Below, piece by piece: positions 1 through 12,456 of a DNA stretch of 64,000 nt; position 1 is the first letter of the stretch; every line of letters starts with the position of its first letter. Under the pieces are notes generated by a model. The model had not been told where the DNA came from, made no database searches, and was given only the letters and a program-made list of their open reading frames with translations. Made by a program: the position numbers and the translations under genes. Origin of the DNA: Blastomyces gilchristii SLH14081. Taxonomy: Eukaryota; Ascomycota; Eurotiomycetes; Onygenales; Ajellomycetaceae. Location: the NCBI RefSeq assembly GCF_000003855.2, contig NW_003101680.1, forward strand, positions 124,001 through 188,000. Reading direction: 5' to 3'.

Positions 1-567
1 TGAAATTCTCTTAATTATTTCATTCAACTTAAACTTCATAATCAGCTACTAAGGTGATACAGACTATATATAACTGTCTCATAGTCTGGAAGAATAGATC
101 TCTCTCTGTATTTAATAGTCTGATTATACTATTTAATAGTCTTTCTGTCTTAATAGTTCTTTATTGAATATAATATTTAAAATTCCACTTGAAGTTTAAT
201 CATACTTCTAATTATTTGATATTTAAACTGAGTTTAATCTCTGTATTTAAAAGAGTTAGTACAGTTTTTTCTCATTAAATCTAGAAAAGAAATGTATTAA
301 CTCAGTTTTATTCATATTAAATTGAATTTAATTAATATCTGCTCTAACAAAGATTTTCTTTACTACTTTTTCAATTACTTCTAAATTTACTTTGATTGTT
401 TTTGAGCTGTAGAGTAGATTAATATCATTCATATAACTTAAAGATTGCATTATTTTCATATCTCTATTCTTGAATAGATATACAGTGTATATTACAAATA
501 AAATGAGTGAGATTGAAGATTCTTACAGTACTTCTATTTTTATCTCAGTCTTATCTTATTTCATTCA
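1..567 (-). mobile_element. LINE-3: 5'-truncated Tad1-like LINE fragment
   Basis: This stretch is nearly the same as 35805-36350, which lies in LINE-2, and runs in the same minus orientation. On the minus strand it encodes the second half of a LINE reverse transcriptase. The catalytic box reads Tyr-Met-Asn-Asp, so the first Asp of YxDD is Asn. Stops are mostly TGA where Trp is expected, the RIP-type signature seen across the window. Similarity to LINE-2 ends sharply near 567, where GC-richer unique DNA begins. This fits the usual 5' truncation of a LINE copy. The 3' end lies outside the window. Calling it a separate copy is inference; identity of family is seen directly. Confidence 0.85.
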
Positions 568-1245
568 AGCGCTCCACCACGAACTCGCTCAATTTTTCGA
601 ATAAGAACCCGCCGATAGATTCATCGAAAAACCCTCGATCATACAAGCATTTTGACCACATCGCCGACCGCATACCCCGTGTGGTGGTGGAGTTACCCAG
701 CCAAACATGAACCAGACGTTGTTTGAAACTCCTGTGTGGGATTATCCCCTGTTCACCCCTATCACACCACAACCCCGGGCCAAATTGCCATACAAATTGT
801 AAGGCAAAGAGATCTAGTCATATGCACCAATCTTCTTGATTTTGGAAGATCCCTGATCTGTAATTGTGAAGATATCTGAGAAGCAACTTCCACAAAAACC
901 CTGTCTATCTTTGATGTTCCAAAACATCAACATCAAGTCTCACCCACATACCGCCCTTCCCAATCTGGCCCATGTCCGGCAGAAAAATACAAAAAGATAC
1001 CTTGGCAATAGTATCAAGCACATAATCAACAGACACATCTGAAGTGCATCTCTCATGAAAAACTCTCTCTGTCTTTACACCAAGTCTCACCCTTGTACCG
1101 CCCCTTCCAATCTGGCCCATCCCTGGCAGAAAAGTACAAAAACATACCTCAGCAACTGTATTCAATACATAATTGACAGATACAACAACTATAAAATCAG
1201 TATATTTCAAGGTCTGACTGAGCCTTTGATCCCTGCACAGTGAGA
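568..1245. other. Unmutated low-copy DNA between two LINE copies
   Basis: A 0.68-kb piece with normal CpG, GG and CC content sits between LINE-3 on the left and the 5' region of LINE-1 on the right. It has no similarity to any other part of the window. It contains an in-frame 147-bp tandem duplication, described separately. I read it as a remnant of older target DNA that escaped mutation because it was not repeated. It could instead be an insertion of its own, since I found no flanking duplication either way. Confidence 0.6.
905..1210 (-). CDS. Fragment of an unknown repetitive protein (49-residue repeat)
   Basis: An open minus-strand frame of about 100 codons holds two copies of a 49-residue unit, matching a 147-bp DNA period (the shared block starts at 934 and at 1081). 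Each copy carries a motif like VDYVLDTIAKV followed by FLPxMGQIGxGG. The copies differ by many substitutions but keep frame and hydrophobic pattern, which favours past coding selection over a chance ORF. I do not recognise the family. The N-terminus is not convincing and the frame probably belonged to a longer gene. No intron or promoter can be assigned. A non-coding tandem duplication remains possible. Confidence 0.35.
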   Translation of the reverse strand: MKYTDFIVVVSVNYVLNTVAEVCFCTFLPGMGQIGRGGTRVRLGVKTERVFHERCTSDVSVDYVLDTIAKVSFCIFLPDMGQIGKGGMWVRLDVDVLEHQR

Positions 1246-2078
1246 TATATTAAATCTAGTTTTAATATCTCAATATTCAATAGATTCTGCAAGAGATTGA
1301 GAACAGCAACACTAGATTTCTATTGAATTTAAGAATTAACTCTATATTAATATAATTATTGACAAAGTCTTCTATTTTGAGATATAAATAACCAGTTCCT
1401 CTACATTCTGCTGACAATATTTATATTATTATATAGAAGCAGACTTATATTCTCTATAATATCAAGACTCTGAAGAGGGAAAGTCTTGATAGAGAGTATA
1501 TAGTAGTGCATATCTTAGCAGTTTCTATCTCATTCTTCTGCAGCAGTTAATGCAAAAAAAAAAAGATCTTAGAAATAGTTTTTTACTTCTCTTGAAAAAG
1601 TAAGATGTTTTTCTCTGAGTTTTATATAATATTCTTACAAAGAATTAAAAACAGAGCTATTTTCTATCATAATTCATATTCTTTTAAATAAGAATTACTT
1701 TTTCAGTGACTGAAGAGCTTTCATTAATACTTAATTCTTTTTTACACTCTCTATTAACTGATTTGAGTTGCACACCTGTTATGTGAGAAGAATTGAATGA
1801 TTTAAAATAAAATTGAATAGTTTTAATCAATTTCTCTGCAAAAAATTGATTTATTTTTTGTCAGTTTTTCTCTCAAAAACTGTCATATTATCTGATTTAT
1901 TATCAATTGATATCATACTTTTCCTCACTGTATCTCAAGAAAGAGATTGTAAAGATTTTATTGATTTATCTTAAAAATCAATTTTAGTTTATTAGATTCT
2001 CTTTAAAAATCAAATCTAGTTACTGAACTAGTGTGAAAAAAATCAGATATTTTATACATAAAAGTCTTTTATTCTTCT

Positions 2079-2204
2079 TTTGAAACAGTCTGATCAACTT
2101 TTCAATTGAAAACAGACTTAGAAACCTCTTAATTGAAACCGTCTGACTAACTTTTCAAAAGAGTTTAATACATATCTTAATTGAAACAGTCTGACCAACT
2201 TTTC
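2079..2204 (+). repeat. Three short tandem motifs in the LINE-1 5' region
   Basis: The motif TTGAAACAGTCTGAYCAACT, with small changes, occurs three times about 50 bases apart, just upstream of the ORF1 start at 2219. Repeated promoter-like units in the 5' UTR are known from several LINE families. A promoter role here is inference. Confidence 0.6.
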
Positions 2205-2218
2205 ATTGAGTGAGAATA

Positions 2219-3138
2219 ATGAGTTCAAAAATACACTCAGTTGATGTGGAAAAAGATGCTTTCTCAAATGCTATTTCTGAGATTGAAATTCTGAAGAGAA
2301 GAAAGAAAGAAGAAATAGAGAAATAACAAGTTCTTGAAATACAGAAACTTGAAAAAGTAAGCAAGATTCTTGAAAAGCAGTGTCTGAGTGAGATGAATGA
2401 AGAAGTTCTGTTAATTCTTCATGCTCAGGCTAGATAACTATAGGAGATGATTAAGTTCAAACTTGGAATTTCAAACATAGTTCAAAAAACATTGAAAATT
2501 CCTAGTATAATCACTGACTCTTTATTTTACTCTTCTTCTTTTTCTACTTCTTCTTCTTCTTTAAATCAGAAGAAAACATATGCTCAAGCAGCTGAATCTG
2601 CTGTCTCTAAATCTGCTGCCTCAAAATATGCTTAAAATTCTGAGAAAACTGAGAAGAATGCTGCTCATACTTCTATTTATAGAAAAGTGAAGAAAAAAAT
2701 ACAAAAAGAGAAAAACTTCCAAATCTTCAGAAATAGAAGACTTATTCTCAAAGTCTCAAATCAGAACATCTTGCAAAGAAACAAGCTAAACTCAAATCTC
2801 ATTTTCAGAATCAGAAATAAAATTAATCAGCAGTTCTTTTCTCAGTTGATAACTGATATTAAAGTTCAAAAATCAGTTATAGCTTCAATTGAGTCATTCT
2901 TCTTTGAAAACTTCATCATTCTGACTACAATGCCTGAATTCAGTGCAGAATTTCTTATTCAGAATGAGAATCTCTGAAAATGAGCAGTAGAATCTTTGTT
3001 AAACACAATAATTTCATCTGAGAGAGATGAAAAGTGAGACAAATTCATTCTTCATAATATTCCAGTTGAAATTTTTGACTGTGAAGAAGGAATGCTACTT
3101 CTCAACAATGAATTAGAAGAATACAACTCTATTCAACT
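2219..3138 (+). pseudogene. LINE-1 ORF1 (Gag-like), first part
   Basis: An ATG at 2219 opens a frame that reads through to 3138 with several in-frame TAA/TGA codons. It starts with a Lys/Glu-rich coiled-coil-like stretch. A low-complexity Ser tract (2527-2562) is followed by a QKKTYAQAA motif of the kind found near the start of fungal LINE Gag proteins, then basic segments. The frame is cut at 3138 by Gypsy-B and resumes at 24406, where the zinc knuckles lie. Stops sit where CAG/CAA or TGG codons are expected, so this is a mutated, non-functional copy. Confidence 0.7.
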
Positions 3139-3305
3139 TGTGGTTCGGAAGAACGTACAACCGTCGGATAATAACGCGGCCGCTTCCGAACTTGCTTACG
3201 AATGTAAAGGGGCCATAGCGGCCACCAATTAATTTAGCATACAGTATATAAGAAGCCAGTGTACACCTGTAATTGTACACTGACTCAAGCAACCTTTGAA
3301 TCACA
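3139..3305 (+). repeat. Gypsy-B 5' LTR
   Basis: 167 bp, from TGTGGTTC to GAATCACA. The first 90 bases keep many CpG and CC/GG sites, including a GCGGCCGC. The last 45 bases carry C-to-T/G-to-A changes relative to the other LTR. A TATATAAG box at about 3246 is a likely promoter element. Confidence 0.88.
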
Positions 3306-4588
3306 TCTGATAGCATGTCTAAAAACTGATGAGAAGCATAGGCTTCTTCAGAATGTAATAATTCTATCTACAAAGCAATTTGTAGATATCATGTCAGTGT
3401 GATTCTAGAACATCTCAAAAGATAGTGTATGAAGAGTGATGAGCAGAAGAGCATTCAATTGATACTGCTTCACTTGTTAGGAGAAAACTCCATGCTCAGA
3501 CAAATGTCACATATGATACATGAACAGATGAGATGTGAGAAAGAAAATGAGAGCAGTGAATAAGATTCAAAGAAGTTCACTCTCTATCTAAAAGAAGAAT
3601 AAAAAGAAGAAGTGATTATCATCAGAGTCATACAATGATAACAGAAATTATATAACAATATAGTGATATAATGATATAGTAATATAACAATATAGCAATA
3701 TAATAATAGACATCATATGATTAATAAGAAATCACTGAAATGAATATCTTTTCTAGTCAATATAAACAACACTCTTCTCTGCTATCTGAACTGAAAGATA
3801 TACAGAATCTCTCAGAGAGTTTACTCAAAGCAGTAAGAAAAACAGCTGAGATTACTGAACTGAAATTGAAGGTCTGTACATATACAAGGATTCTAAACAA
3901 AATCAAGGTCTTGTGTATGCAGTGACAGGCTGAGACAGAAGTCAAATAATAATTAACATTCACTGTGAATCAAGCATTCACTATGAAGAGCTTCACTGAT
4001 GCAATCATCATTATTAATAAGAATAGAGAAAACCAGATCTTAGATCTGCAGTAAGAGATTGAATATTTATATAGATAGATGACTATATCAAATCTGAAGA
4101 TCTTATCACAATTGTTCACAATCTCTTCAGAAGTATACACATCATCAGAGATCACTGTGCAGGATGAGAATCTGAGCATGAAATATATCAAGCTGAAAGA
4201 TCTGCTGAAGTTATCAAGCTTCAATGACAACTGAAAAAATGATGCTGCAATCAGCTGACTAAGTCAGATGCAATTATATTATTGAATTAAATGAGAACTC
4301 ATAGACAGACAGTCAATGAAATTTCAATAAGTCTTAAGATCTGCTGCATTACTTTACAGAAAAGCGAAGTCATTATGAATGACTGATGAAAAGATGAATC
4401 TCACAGATCTGAAACAATATTCATTCTCATGAATATAAAATGAGTTTTCCAAATGAATCTTACACAACTTTGAGAAAGTGAATATGTGAGATAAGTGTTA
4501 TAAATACTTCACTGAGTATAGACAAGTGAGCAATCTTATATTATACTTCACACACTTCAGTTTATACTATCTCATGTTGAATGAAGAG
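3306..4588 (+). pseudogene. Gypsy-B gag, first part
   Basis: Heavily mutated plus-strand sequence between the 5' LTR and the Gypsy-A insertion. No single frame stays open, but short coding-like pieces suggest a Gag capsid region. The reading is supported mainly by position: after the Gypsy-A insertion the sequence resumes at 16145 and reaches a CCHC zinc knuckle 320 bases later. A low-complexity ATATAAC/ATATAGC run lies at about 3655-3710. Residue-level assignment is not possible. Confidence 0.5.
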
Positions 4589-4902
4589 TGTAAGAGGCCT
4601 ACGCCGAATAGATCAGTATAATATTGATAGATCTTATATAACAAAGAGAAAAACGTTAGAGAAGGAAAGAAAGAGAAAGTGCGAGAATCAGTGATCAAAG
4701 TGAATATTTATATGTGTATGTGATGATGTATGCAGTGGTGCTTCGGGGTGGAAGAATATACACACATTCATAGTGGCTGAGAATCAGTGATCAGAACATA
4801 CACATTCATGGCAGCTGAGAATCAGTGATCAGGAATGAGACAGTAGGAATCTATGAAGTGTATGAAATAGTCTATATAATTGATTGAGCGCAGCCTGCCA
4901 CA
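4589..4902 (-). repeat. Gypsy-A 3' LTR
   Basis: 314 bp, TGTAAGAGG to CTGCCACA on the plus strand. Its left (outer) roughly 100 bases keep CpG sites that the other LTR has lost. The remaining inner 200 bases are strongly mutated, for example CGG to CAG and CCG to CTG. Confidence 0.9.
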
Positions 4903-6582
4903 TTAGTCCTCTCTTTTCAGAAGCAGTTCTCATCAGTCAAGGGCCGCTGTTTTGAATAATACAGAACTCAGAGTTCAGGTCAGTTGATCATAGCTGACTC
5001 ATTTCATAAGATATTATTGATCACAGCTGTATAATCTCTCATTGAGAATATCTTCAATCTCTCACTCAAGCTCATTATCTTCTTCTATGATCTCTGGCAG
5101 CTGTCAGTTGAAAGTTAGTTGAGAAGAGAATGAATCAGTGACAGTACAGTGAAGCAAGCTTGTATGAAAGACATTGTAAATTTCTGATAATATGTCAAGA
5201 CAGTAGTTATGACTATCTAGAACTTCTATCACTTTATACTTGACATGGCAGTAATCTAGTATACAAGATGAACATGTGATTCATATGTTCTTAAGATTCA
5301 ATCATACTAGATCTTCTATCTTATATTGTTCAGTGAGATCTTAGTGAACATTGATTTAATTCTCTTGAACTTGTTTTTCAGTTGCTATGAAGATCTCTGC
5401 TCAATCACAGACATCTCAGAGCTTTGTTACTATATTATCAGTGATCTGAATTGAACTGCAGAGGTTCAGTGTGAACTGTGTGATCTCTAGAAGATTTAAC
5501 ATCTTCATGTGATAATCATGTGTAAGAAAGAATGAGCTTATATCTGTTAAAATAACATCTTATTCATTGATAGTGACCTCTGCATGTAGAAGCAGATCAT
5601 GTCAATTATCTTGTAAGTAATTGCAGAACTTACAGAGATAGTTCTTTACAGTCTGAATTATCTGTTCTGATGCATCATCAGTCTCAGAGTGATAGACAGT
5701 TAATAGATAGTATATAATCTTGAGAACTTGACAGATTCTTATTCAGAGAGCACTCATGAATTGATAGCTCTGATTCAATACTATTGATCTTAGCAATTTA
5801 TATATCTGATAGAATGAACTCTGTAAGAAGGCTTCAGTGACTTGTTCAGCATTCATCTTATTATAAGATTTCAATATTACATCTTTACTTAGTTAATCAA
5901 TGATGATCAGAATGTTTCTACAATTCTTACTCTTAGATAGATTAACAGTGAAGTCAATCACTACATCTCATCAGATTCTATCAGAAATATCAAGTGATTT
6001 CAGTAGATCTTTTCTACAGTTCTTTCATGAGATAATAGAAGAACAGTGATTGCAGTTTCAGATGAAGCATCTGATACTGTTTAATATCTCAGGTCAATAA
6101 AACTCTCAGAAGATCATTCTATACAGTTATTCACAGTCTGAATAATCAGTCATATGTGAATCATGCATCTCTTGTATTATTCAGATGTGTAAGAGTTCAG
6201 AGTGAGAGACTCAGCATCATTCATAGAATTGTAGAGTATTATTATCATTGATTGAACATTCTGAGATGTCAGTTCTTACACATAATTCTGAAGAAAATCA
6301 GAATGCTTCTTATTATACTGCTTCAGTGAGTGCTTGAAGAAGTTCATCAGTTTGAGCTGCTGTATGTCATAGCTCATCTAATATAGATTCAGAAGAAGTT
6401 AAGATATCAGTGACAGTTCTAATCAGAGAAGCATGTATAGTGCTGTGAGCTGTTTCATCTTGATCAACTAGTATCTTCAGATTCAAGAGTCAGTGCTCTC
6501 AGTTCATCTAGCAAGTATCTGTTACATTGAATAGCATATCTTGCTCTTATCATGAGAGAGCATCTGTCATTGAGTTCTGACT
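4903..6582 (-). pseudogene. Gypsy-A pol, C-terminal part: RNase H end, integrase, chromodomain-like tail
   Basis: Read on the minus strand from 6582. It starts with the end of RNase H (SQNSMTDALS, the usual N-x-x-A-D-A-L-S box before integrase), continues through an eroded integrase, and ends near 5105-4925 with a segment whose spacing (EIEDIL, then YLMK, then a TGA where Trp is expected) fits a chromodomain. Chromodomains at the integrase end define chromoviruses, which prefer heterochromatin. Many TGA codons fall on expected Trp. The region is dead. The integrase assignment is firm from position; the chromodomain is moderately supported. Confidence 0.7.
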
Positions 6583-9500
6583 GTCAGGACTAGACTGGCC
6601 GGCGGGACCATGAATTTCACATTTGGTTCCATTTGGTCTGATCTCATACATTTCTTAGCGTGAGTCCCACCAGGACCAAGCCTTAAAAAAATCTGAAAAT
6701 GGACCATTTCTGAGAGAAATGGTGTGAAAAATGACCAGATTTAATTCAAGAACAGTGAAATGAGAGTAATTTCTCAGAATAAACTGTGAAAGATGATCAT
6801 TCTTTCAAAATCAGAATGAGACTGAGACTGAAGATTAAAATCAGTCTCATTCAGTTCATTCAGTGATTGCTTATATAATCAGAATTTGATAACAATTATT
6901 GATAACACTCATGAAACAACTAAATACATTCTTGTGTAAGTTTATTCTTCATCTTCTCATGAAAACTACACTTCTCTAATATACTGTGATCAGAGGTATT
7001 AAACTGTCTGATAATTTCATGTTTTATAATCATGAGTTTCTTGATTATTTCTCCTTGTAATTGTTCTCAGTAATAGTGATAAATATCTCAACTTGAGTTG
7101 AACTTTCACTTCATTTTCATCTCTGTCAATGAAATTGTCAGAATATCACACATCATCAGTGCAACAGTTGAATATATACTCTCAACAATTTTTTATAACT
7201 CTAGAATTGATTTGATGTGTAAATTCATCAGATCATCTTGAAGATAGCAGTCAAATTCAGTTTTACAAGTATGTAGTTTTGCCTGATTTTCAGTTGTAAT
7301 TGATGTATATAAGTTCTGTTTCAAAGTTAGTATTATAGTTCTATGTAATATGAAGTATTATCAAAGATTGTTACTTACTAGAGAATTGTATTTCACTGTC
7401 TTCACATCTCAAACATCTGCTCATTCAAATCTCTGATAGTTGATATTGTAGTAGTCTCAGACTAATTTAATATATAAGTCTCATTTCTTCTCTATTCAAT
7501 CTTGAGAAGTGTAGATATTAACTCAATGAAAGAGATCTAGTAGAGCTGCTACAGTATAGTACTCTGTAAAAGATTGTTCAGTTTTGCTGTAGTAATATGC
7601 CAGTTTATTCCTTACAGTAATAATAGCCTGCACTATAGCATTATCTCAGACTGAATTTCTTTTTAAGTGATTCAACTGCTTCTTAAGATGAGTAAATAAA
7701 CTGTTATACATTCATCAGACTGACTGCAGCATTGATGTATAAGTAATTAAGACTGTCTTTGTTATCTTATAAAACTGAAACAGTAAATCAATTACATATT
7801 TCAACTAAGTTCACTTCATATCAGAAAGTTTTAATATCTGAATCTTTTTCTGATCAGAGTGTTACACTCAATGATTAATTATCTGATATAATTGAAGAGT
7901 CTGAACAGTCATCTCATATGTTGAACTTCATCATATTCTAATATTCTGTATCATATTCAGTGATATGACTGATTTGTTTATTTATTAAATATCATGAAAT
8001 TGTTATTATTGTTTAGAGAAGGTACAAATCACATTAGCAATATTTCAAATCTGTGATATTTAAATTATTAATCAATCTATTCAAAATTAATAGTAGTGTT
8101 ATTAAAAAGTGTTATTAAAAAGCAATATTAAAAAGTGTTATTAAAAAACATTATCTTTTGTAAAGTGAATATAAAAGTTATTTAAGTAATCACTTTCATC
8201 TCATTCTCATCTCAAGAAACAGCTATCTCATTATTCTTCATCTCAATGTTAAGATTCTTTATCAGTGTTTGTATCACAAGTTAAATCACATGAGCAATGC
8301 AGGAGATATGACCTTGTTTATTATTTCAGAAATACAAAGCTAATTTTTACTTCAAGCTCTTCATCATAGTATAGTTATTCACAGTATTATCAGTTATAAT
8401 TATAAAAAGACTGAGACTAATATCTCAATAGTTATTTTTAATCACAGTTATTAATATCTCTGTTATATAATTCTCAGTATGACTACTGATCAATGATTCA
8501 AATTCAATTAATGTCTCTTAATAAGTTCAGTTCTTATCAATGTAATAACATATAACTCTTATAAATGCAAGATTGTTTATACTAGTTCATGTATTCACTG
8601 TGAGAGACACTCTTCAATGATTCTTCAACTCTGATTCTAGATATTATATATTGACTTTATAGTGTATCTCAAGATTGAACTGAAGACAGAATTGATATGA
8701 AATATGAAGATTTGAATTAAGCATTTAAAGAAGTGTTCAGAATTCAGAGTTTTCAATTGATCAAAGAGAAAGATTCAGAGATATATACATGTGAAGTAAT
8801 TATTTACAGAAGTTATCAGATAAGAGTTATGAAATCAGAGTACTGATATATGATCATTTTCATATAATTTTCTTTAAATTAGAAAGTTAGTATTATCAAA
8901 AATCATTATCTGATAGAGTAACTTATCAGCTCAGTAGTAATTTTCTGATTATTTTTCTTTTACTGTCTGCATTCTGATGACTTCAGATGTTGAGAAATTT
9001 CTTCAGAACTATGACTAGTTTATAATAAATGTTTCTGAATGAAGTTACAGTGATTGTAGTAGAGAGATGACTCTTCAGTAATCTGTAATGTAATCTATTA
9101 ATAATTATTTCATAGTTCATCTCAATATTTGTGTTGAGTTTCTATAAATTTTATGACCTGAAATCAGATGTGAAGAATGAAGTGATTATTTATTATAATT
9201 AAAAGAGAGCATTCTGTGTTAAATTGTAAATAACATAGACTTTGTAATTCACAGTGATTTCTTAAAGAGTTTATGAATCTTCAATAGAAGTAAAAGAAGT
9301 GAAAGAAGTGAATTCAGAAGATGTGATAATAATTTAAGAAAGATAATAATTTATTTTTAATAACTAATCACTGATGTGTGTAAGAAGAATTAATATAAAA
9401 GAAAATAATCTTATTTCTTAGCTTAGTTATAATTTTAGTACTAACTCAGATTGAATATCATTGATGTATAAAAGTAAATAAATAATCTTGATTAATCTCT

Positions 9501-9656
9501 GTCATATTTCTTGAAATATATTAATATTGTGAAAGAGAGTGTTATTAAATTATATTATCAGATAATATCATTAAAAATATATTAATATTATGAATATCAA
9601 TGTTGAAAAAATGTTGATACTTATATATTATAGTGATTTATGAATCATGATAGTTA

Positions 9657-9681
9657 AATATATATATATATATATATATTA
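9657..9681. repeat. (AT)n microsatellite in hAT-1
   Basis: A run of about 12 AT dinucleotides. The matching run in hAT-2 is at about 41049-41070. Confidence 0.9.
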
Positions 9682-10671
9682 TTCCTGACTTGATTACAAC
9701 TTGTACAATAATTTTTAAAAACTCAAAATTAATTTCAATGATTAATAATTATGAACTTATAACTAATTAATATAAAAAGAAAAAAACTTTTTCTACTCAT
9801 TATCTTTTTACTCTTTCTCATTCTTCTTATCATTCTTCATAATTCACTTCTTATTCTTCTTCTTCTTCTTCTTCTTCTCATCTGAGATAATAATTATCTC
9901 AAAATCTCTCTTCACTATCTTCTCAGAGAAGAGTTCTCACTGCTTCCTCTCAGCCAGGTCAATCTGTATCTTAAAATCCTGCATTTCCTGATCTACTGTC
10001 TCAGATTCCATCTCAGCAGTAAGCAGATTAGCATGCTCAGAGAGCAGAACTGCCTTCTCAATGTTCTGAATCATAGAGCACATTCAAGACCTGAACAAGG
10101 CCTCAATTCCCTTCTTCTCTGTCAGCTTCTGCTAATTAATTAGAGAACAGAAGTATTATCAAAAATCATTATCTTTTAATAAATAAAAAACTTATCAGTT
10201 TTAACTTCTTTATCTCTCACTTTAATACTCTCTCAATCTTCTTCTACTGCTGCTTATTTATAGTAACACTCTTCTTCTCTCTCTCTCTCTTCATCTTAGT
10301 CTCAAATCATTCTTGAGACTTCTTCTAATCTTATCACTGCTGTATGAGACTCTTCACTATCTTCTTCTTCAATCTCTCACAGGCAGTGTCATTCACATTA
10401 TTTCTATACTTACTTCAGTCTAAATCTATCAGAAGTATTACTTAAAATTGTTATCATTTTTTCTCTCTTACAGAGTCTCTTCAAGGTATTATAATATTTC
10501 TTATAATCTGTCTTCTCTTACTTAAACATCTTCTTCTTCTCTCTCTTCAATCTGTGACAGTGCTCACACACCTTGATGATCTGCAGAACTGTAGAATATT
10601 TGAAGATAAATGACATGATTGATTTCAGTGAGTGTTGAAGAGAGATGAAGACAGAAGAGACAGTCAGAAAT

Positions 10672-10770
10672 AATATAATAATAATGATAATAATGATGAT
10701 AATGATAATAATAATGATAGTAATAGTGATAATGGTGATAATGATGATAATAATGATGATGATAATGAAA
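10672..10770. repeat. AAT/GAT trinucleotide microsatellite in hAT-1
   Basis: Mixed TAA/TGA trinucleotides for about 100 bases. They give a spurious His/Tyr-rich ORF. The matching tract in hAT-2 is at about 39958-40050. Confidence 0.9.
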
Positions 10771-11865
10771 GAGAAAGTGCATTAAAATATATTACTGACT
10801 TATCAAATATAAAAAGACTTAAAGAAAATATTAACAGCTTTCAGTAATGTACAGAAACAGCTACAGTATTGCATAGCAATATTATCTTCATTCAATGCAT
10901 ACACTGTTGATATTCTTTATATACAGTTATCATATAATCTGTATCAGAGATACATGCAGAAAACAGATCTTTGTTACTAGAACAAATGATTGCAGCAATT
11001 CTCTGTTTTCATATTATGAAGATAAGTTATTCTCATTTCTTTCTTCTCTCTTTTCTCTTCTTCAATCAATCACTAATTTCAAGCTGGTATGAAAACTATT
11101 AAAACACTCTCAGAAATTCTCAAATTAAAGAGTATAGACTAATTAAATTTCAAATACAGAAGAAATCAAATTATCTTCTACAGATTCAATTACTCATTTT
11201 CTCTTAAATAAAACAGCAGTTATATCCCTCTCTCCTCTCAATTAAATGAAACATGATCTGTGAAAAGTGAGTATCACATCAGATTATAATGACTAACACA
11301 GTCTCAGCACATAGAGCTGCATATACACAGTATATACTGAACTGAGAGACTGTGTGAATTATAAATCAGCAGTAGCATCTCAGAGAGAGTCATACAGCAT
11401 GAGAAAGTCATAACTCTCAGTCATATATACAGAGAGTGAATCACTACAGTAAGTGTATATGTATTGAAGTAATACTTTTTGATAATACTCAGTCTCTGAT
11501 ATGATGAAAATAGAGTCTCTCTATGAGATCTGTTTTTATCAGAAGTCAGAGAATCTTATATTTCTCAAGATTATCTTCACACACCTTATCTGTGAAATTG
11601 ATGAGAAGAATCATTGATTTCAGTGTTCTACTCTTGATGTCATTCAAGTGACAGCAGAGTTCACTCTGATCACACTTTTTAAGTGTATGTTTTCTAATTA
11701 TTCACATTTATATAGATATATACTGATTATTTATTAGATAATATTAAGACAATAACTCATCACAGCTGTGTTACTCTCACTGTGAGAAATACACAGTTGA
11801 TAATAAATATTATGAAGACTCTGAGAAGTGAGTATTTTGAGAATGCTGCAACTCTGCAATCTTGA

Positions 11866-12085
11866 TTTTTTTTTATTTTTATTTTTTGTTTTTTTCTTTT
11901 TCTTTTCTTTTTTTTTTTTTTTCTTTCTCTTTCTTTCTCTTTTTTTCTTTCTCTTTCTTTCTCTTTTTTTCTTTCTCTTCTTTTTTTCTTTCTCTTTTTT
12001 TTTTTTTTTTGTTGGGATTTTTTCTTATTGTTTTATTTTTTATTTTTTTGTTATTTTTTATATTTTATATTTTTTTTTTAATTAA
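11866..12085. repeat. Pyrimidine-only tract in hAT-1
   Basis: About 220 bases made almost only of T and short C interruptions on the plus strand. The inverted hAT-2 copy carries the purine version at 38680-38870, so the tract belongs to the element. It creates spurious Phe-rich ORFs. Confidence 0.9.
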
Positions 12086-12456
12086 AATGATATTAATTAT
12101 GATCTGTGTTCAGAAAAGTAATAATATTTGATAACACTCTCTATTGAATTTTCAACAAATGAGTACTATGTTATGATATTATGCAAGTGAGAAATGATTT
12201 CATAGTCTCATTTAATGCTATTTTCAATAATAAGATCAGAATGAAAATGTGACTAAGAATTCAAACATATTCTTTATCTGAGACTAGATTTTTATTTGAA
12301 AAGTGAATCTGAGACCTTTAATATTTGAAATAACATGATTTGAGAGCAATGTAATGAACACAAACCATGATCAGAAGTAATGCTTTTAGATAACATGACA
12401 ACTGTAAAGTTTGATCCTGGTCTCAGACACGGTCACACGGTCAGTCTAGTCAGAAC

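Larger units (their letters stand above)
7300..10790 (-). pseudogene. hAT-1 transposase relic
   Basis: On the minus strand the interior encodes an eroded hAT transposase. Near 10545-10600 there is a C-x2-C cluster followed by a Lys/Glu-rich stretch, which may be the N-terminal zinc-binding (BED-like) region. Near 7440-7650 the frame reads KLAYYYSKTEQSFTEYY, then an A-A-L-L-D segment and a Trp-spaced tail, the pattern of the C-terminal part of hAT transposases. Between these are many TGA/TAA codons and several probable introns. The same blocks appear on the plus strand of hAT-2. I could not define exon borders. Family assignment rests on the element ends, TSD and C-terminal block together. Confidence 0.65.
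6591..12448 (-). mobile_element. hAT-1 DNA transposon inside Gypsy-A
   Basis: The 5858-bp element has inverted ends, TAGACTGGCCGGCGGGACC at the left and, read on the other strand, TAGACTGACCGTGTGACC at the right. It is flanked by an 8-bp duplication, GTCAGGAC (6583-6590) and GTCAGAAC (12449-12456), which differs by one G-to-A change. An 8-bp TSD with TAG-starting short inverted repeats is typical of the hAT superfamily. The insertion splits the RNase H frame of Gypsy-A. Both tips are GC-rich and intact while the interior is strongly mutated. A second, inverted copy (hAT-2) is at 38309-44136 and a broken third (hAT-3) at 37903-44300. Confidence 0.9.

Noticed and set aside
1246..3138. Left half of Gypsy-2 expected upstream of LINE-1
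   Set aside because: I searched by eye for sequence matching Gypsy-A before position 13815 and for a LINE-1 TSD and found neither, so simple insertion of LINE-1 into Gypsy-2 is not claimed.
10564..10782. His/Tyr-rich ORF (also 39947-40147)
   Set aside because: Arises from a trinucleotide microsatellite.
11828..12131. Phe-rich ORFs (also the mirrored one at 38644-38901)
   Set aside because: Produced by a pyrimidine-only tract in the hAT element; no real protein composition.
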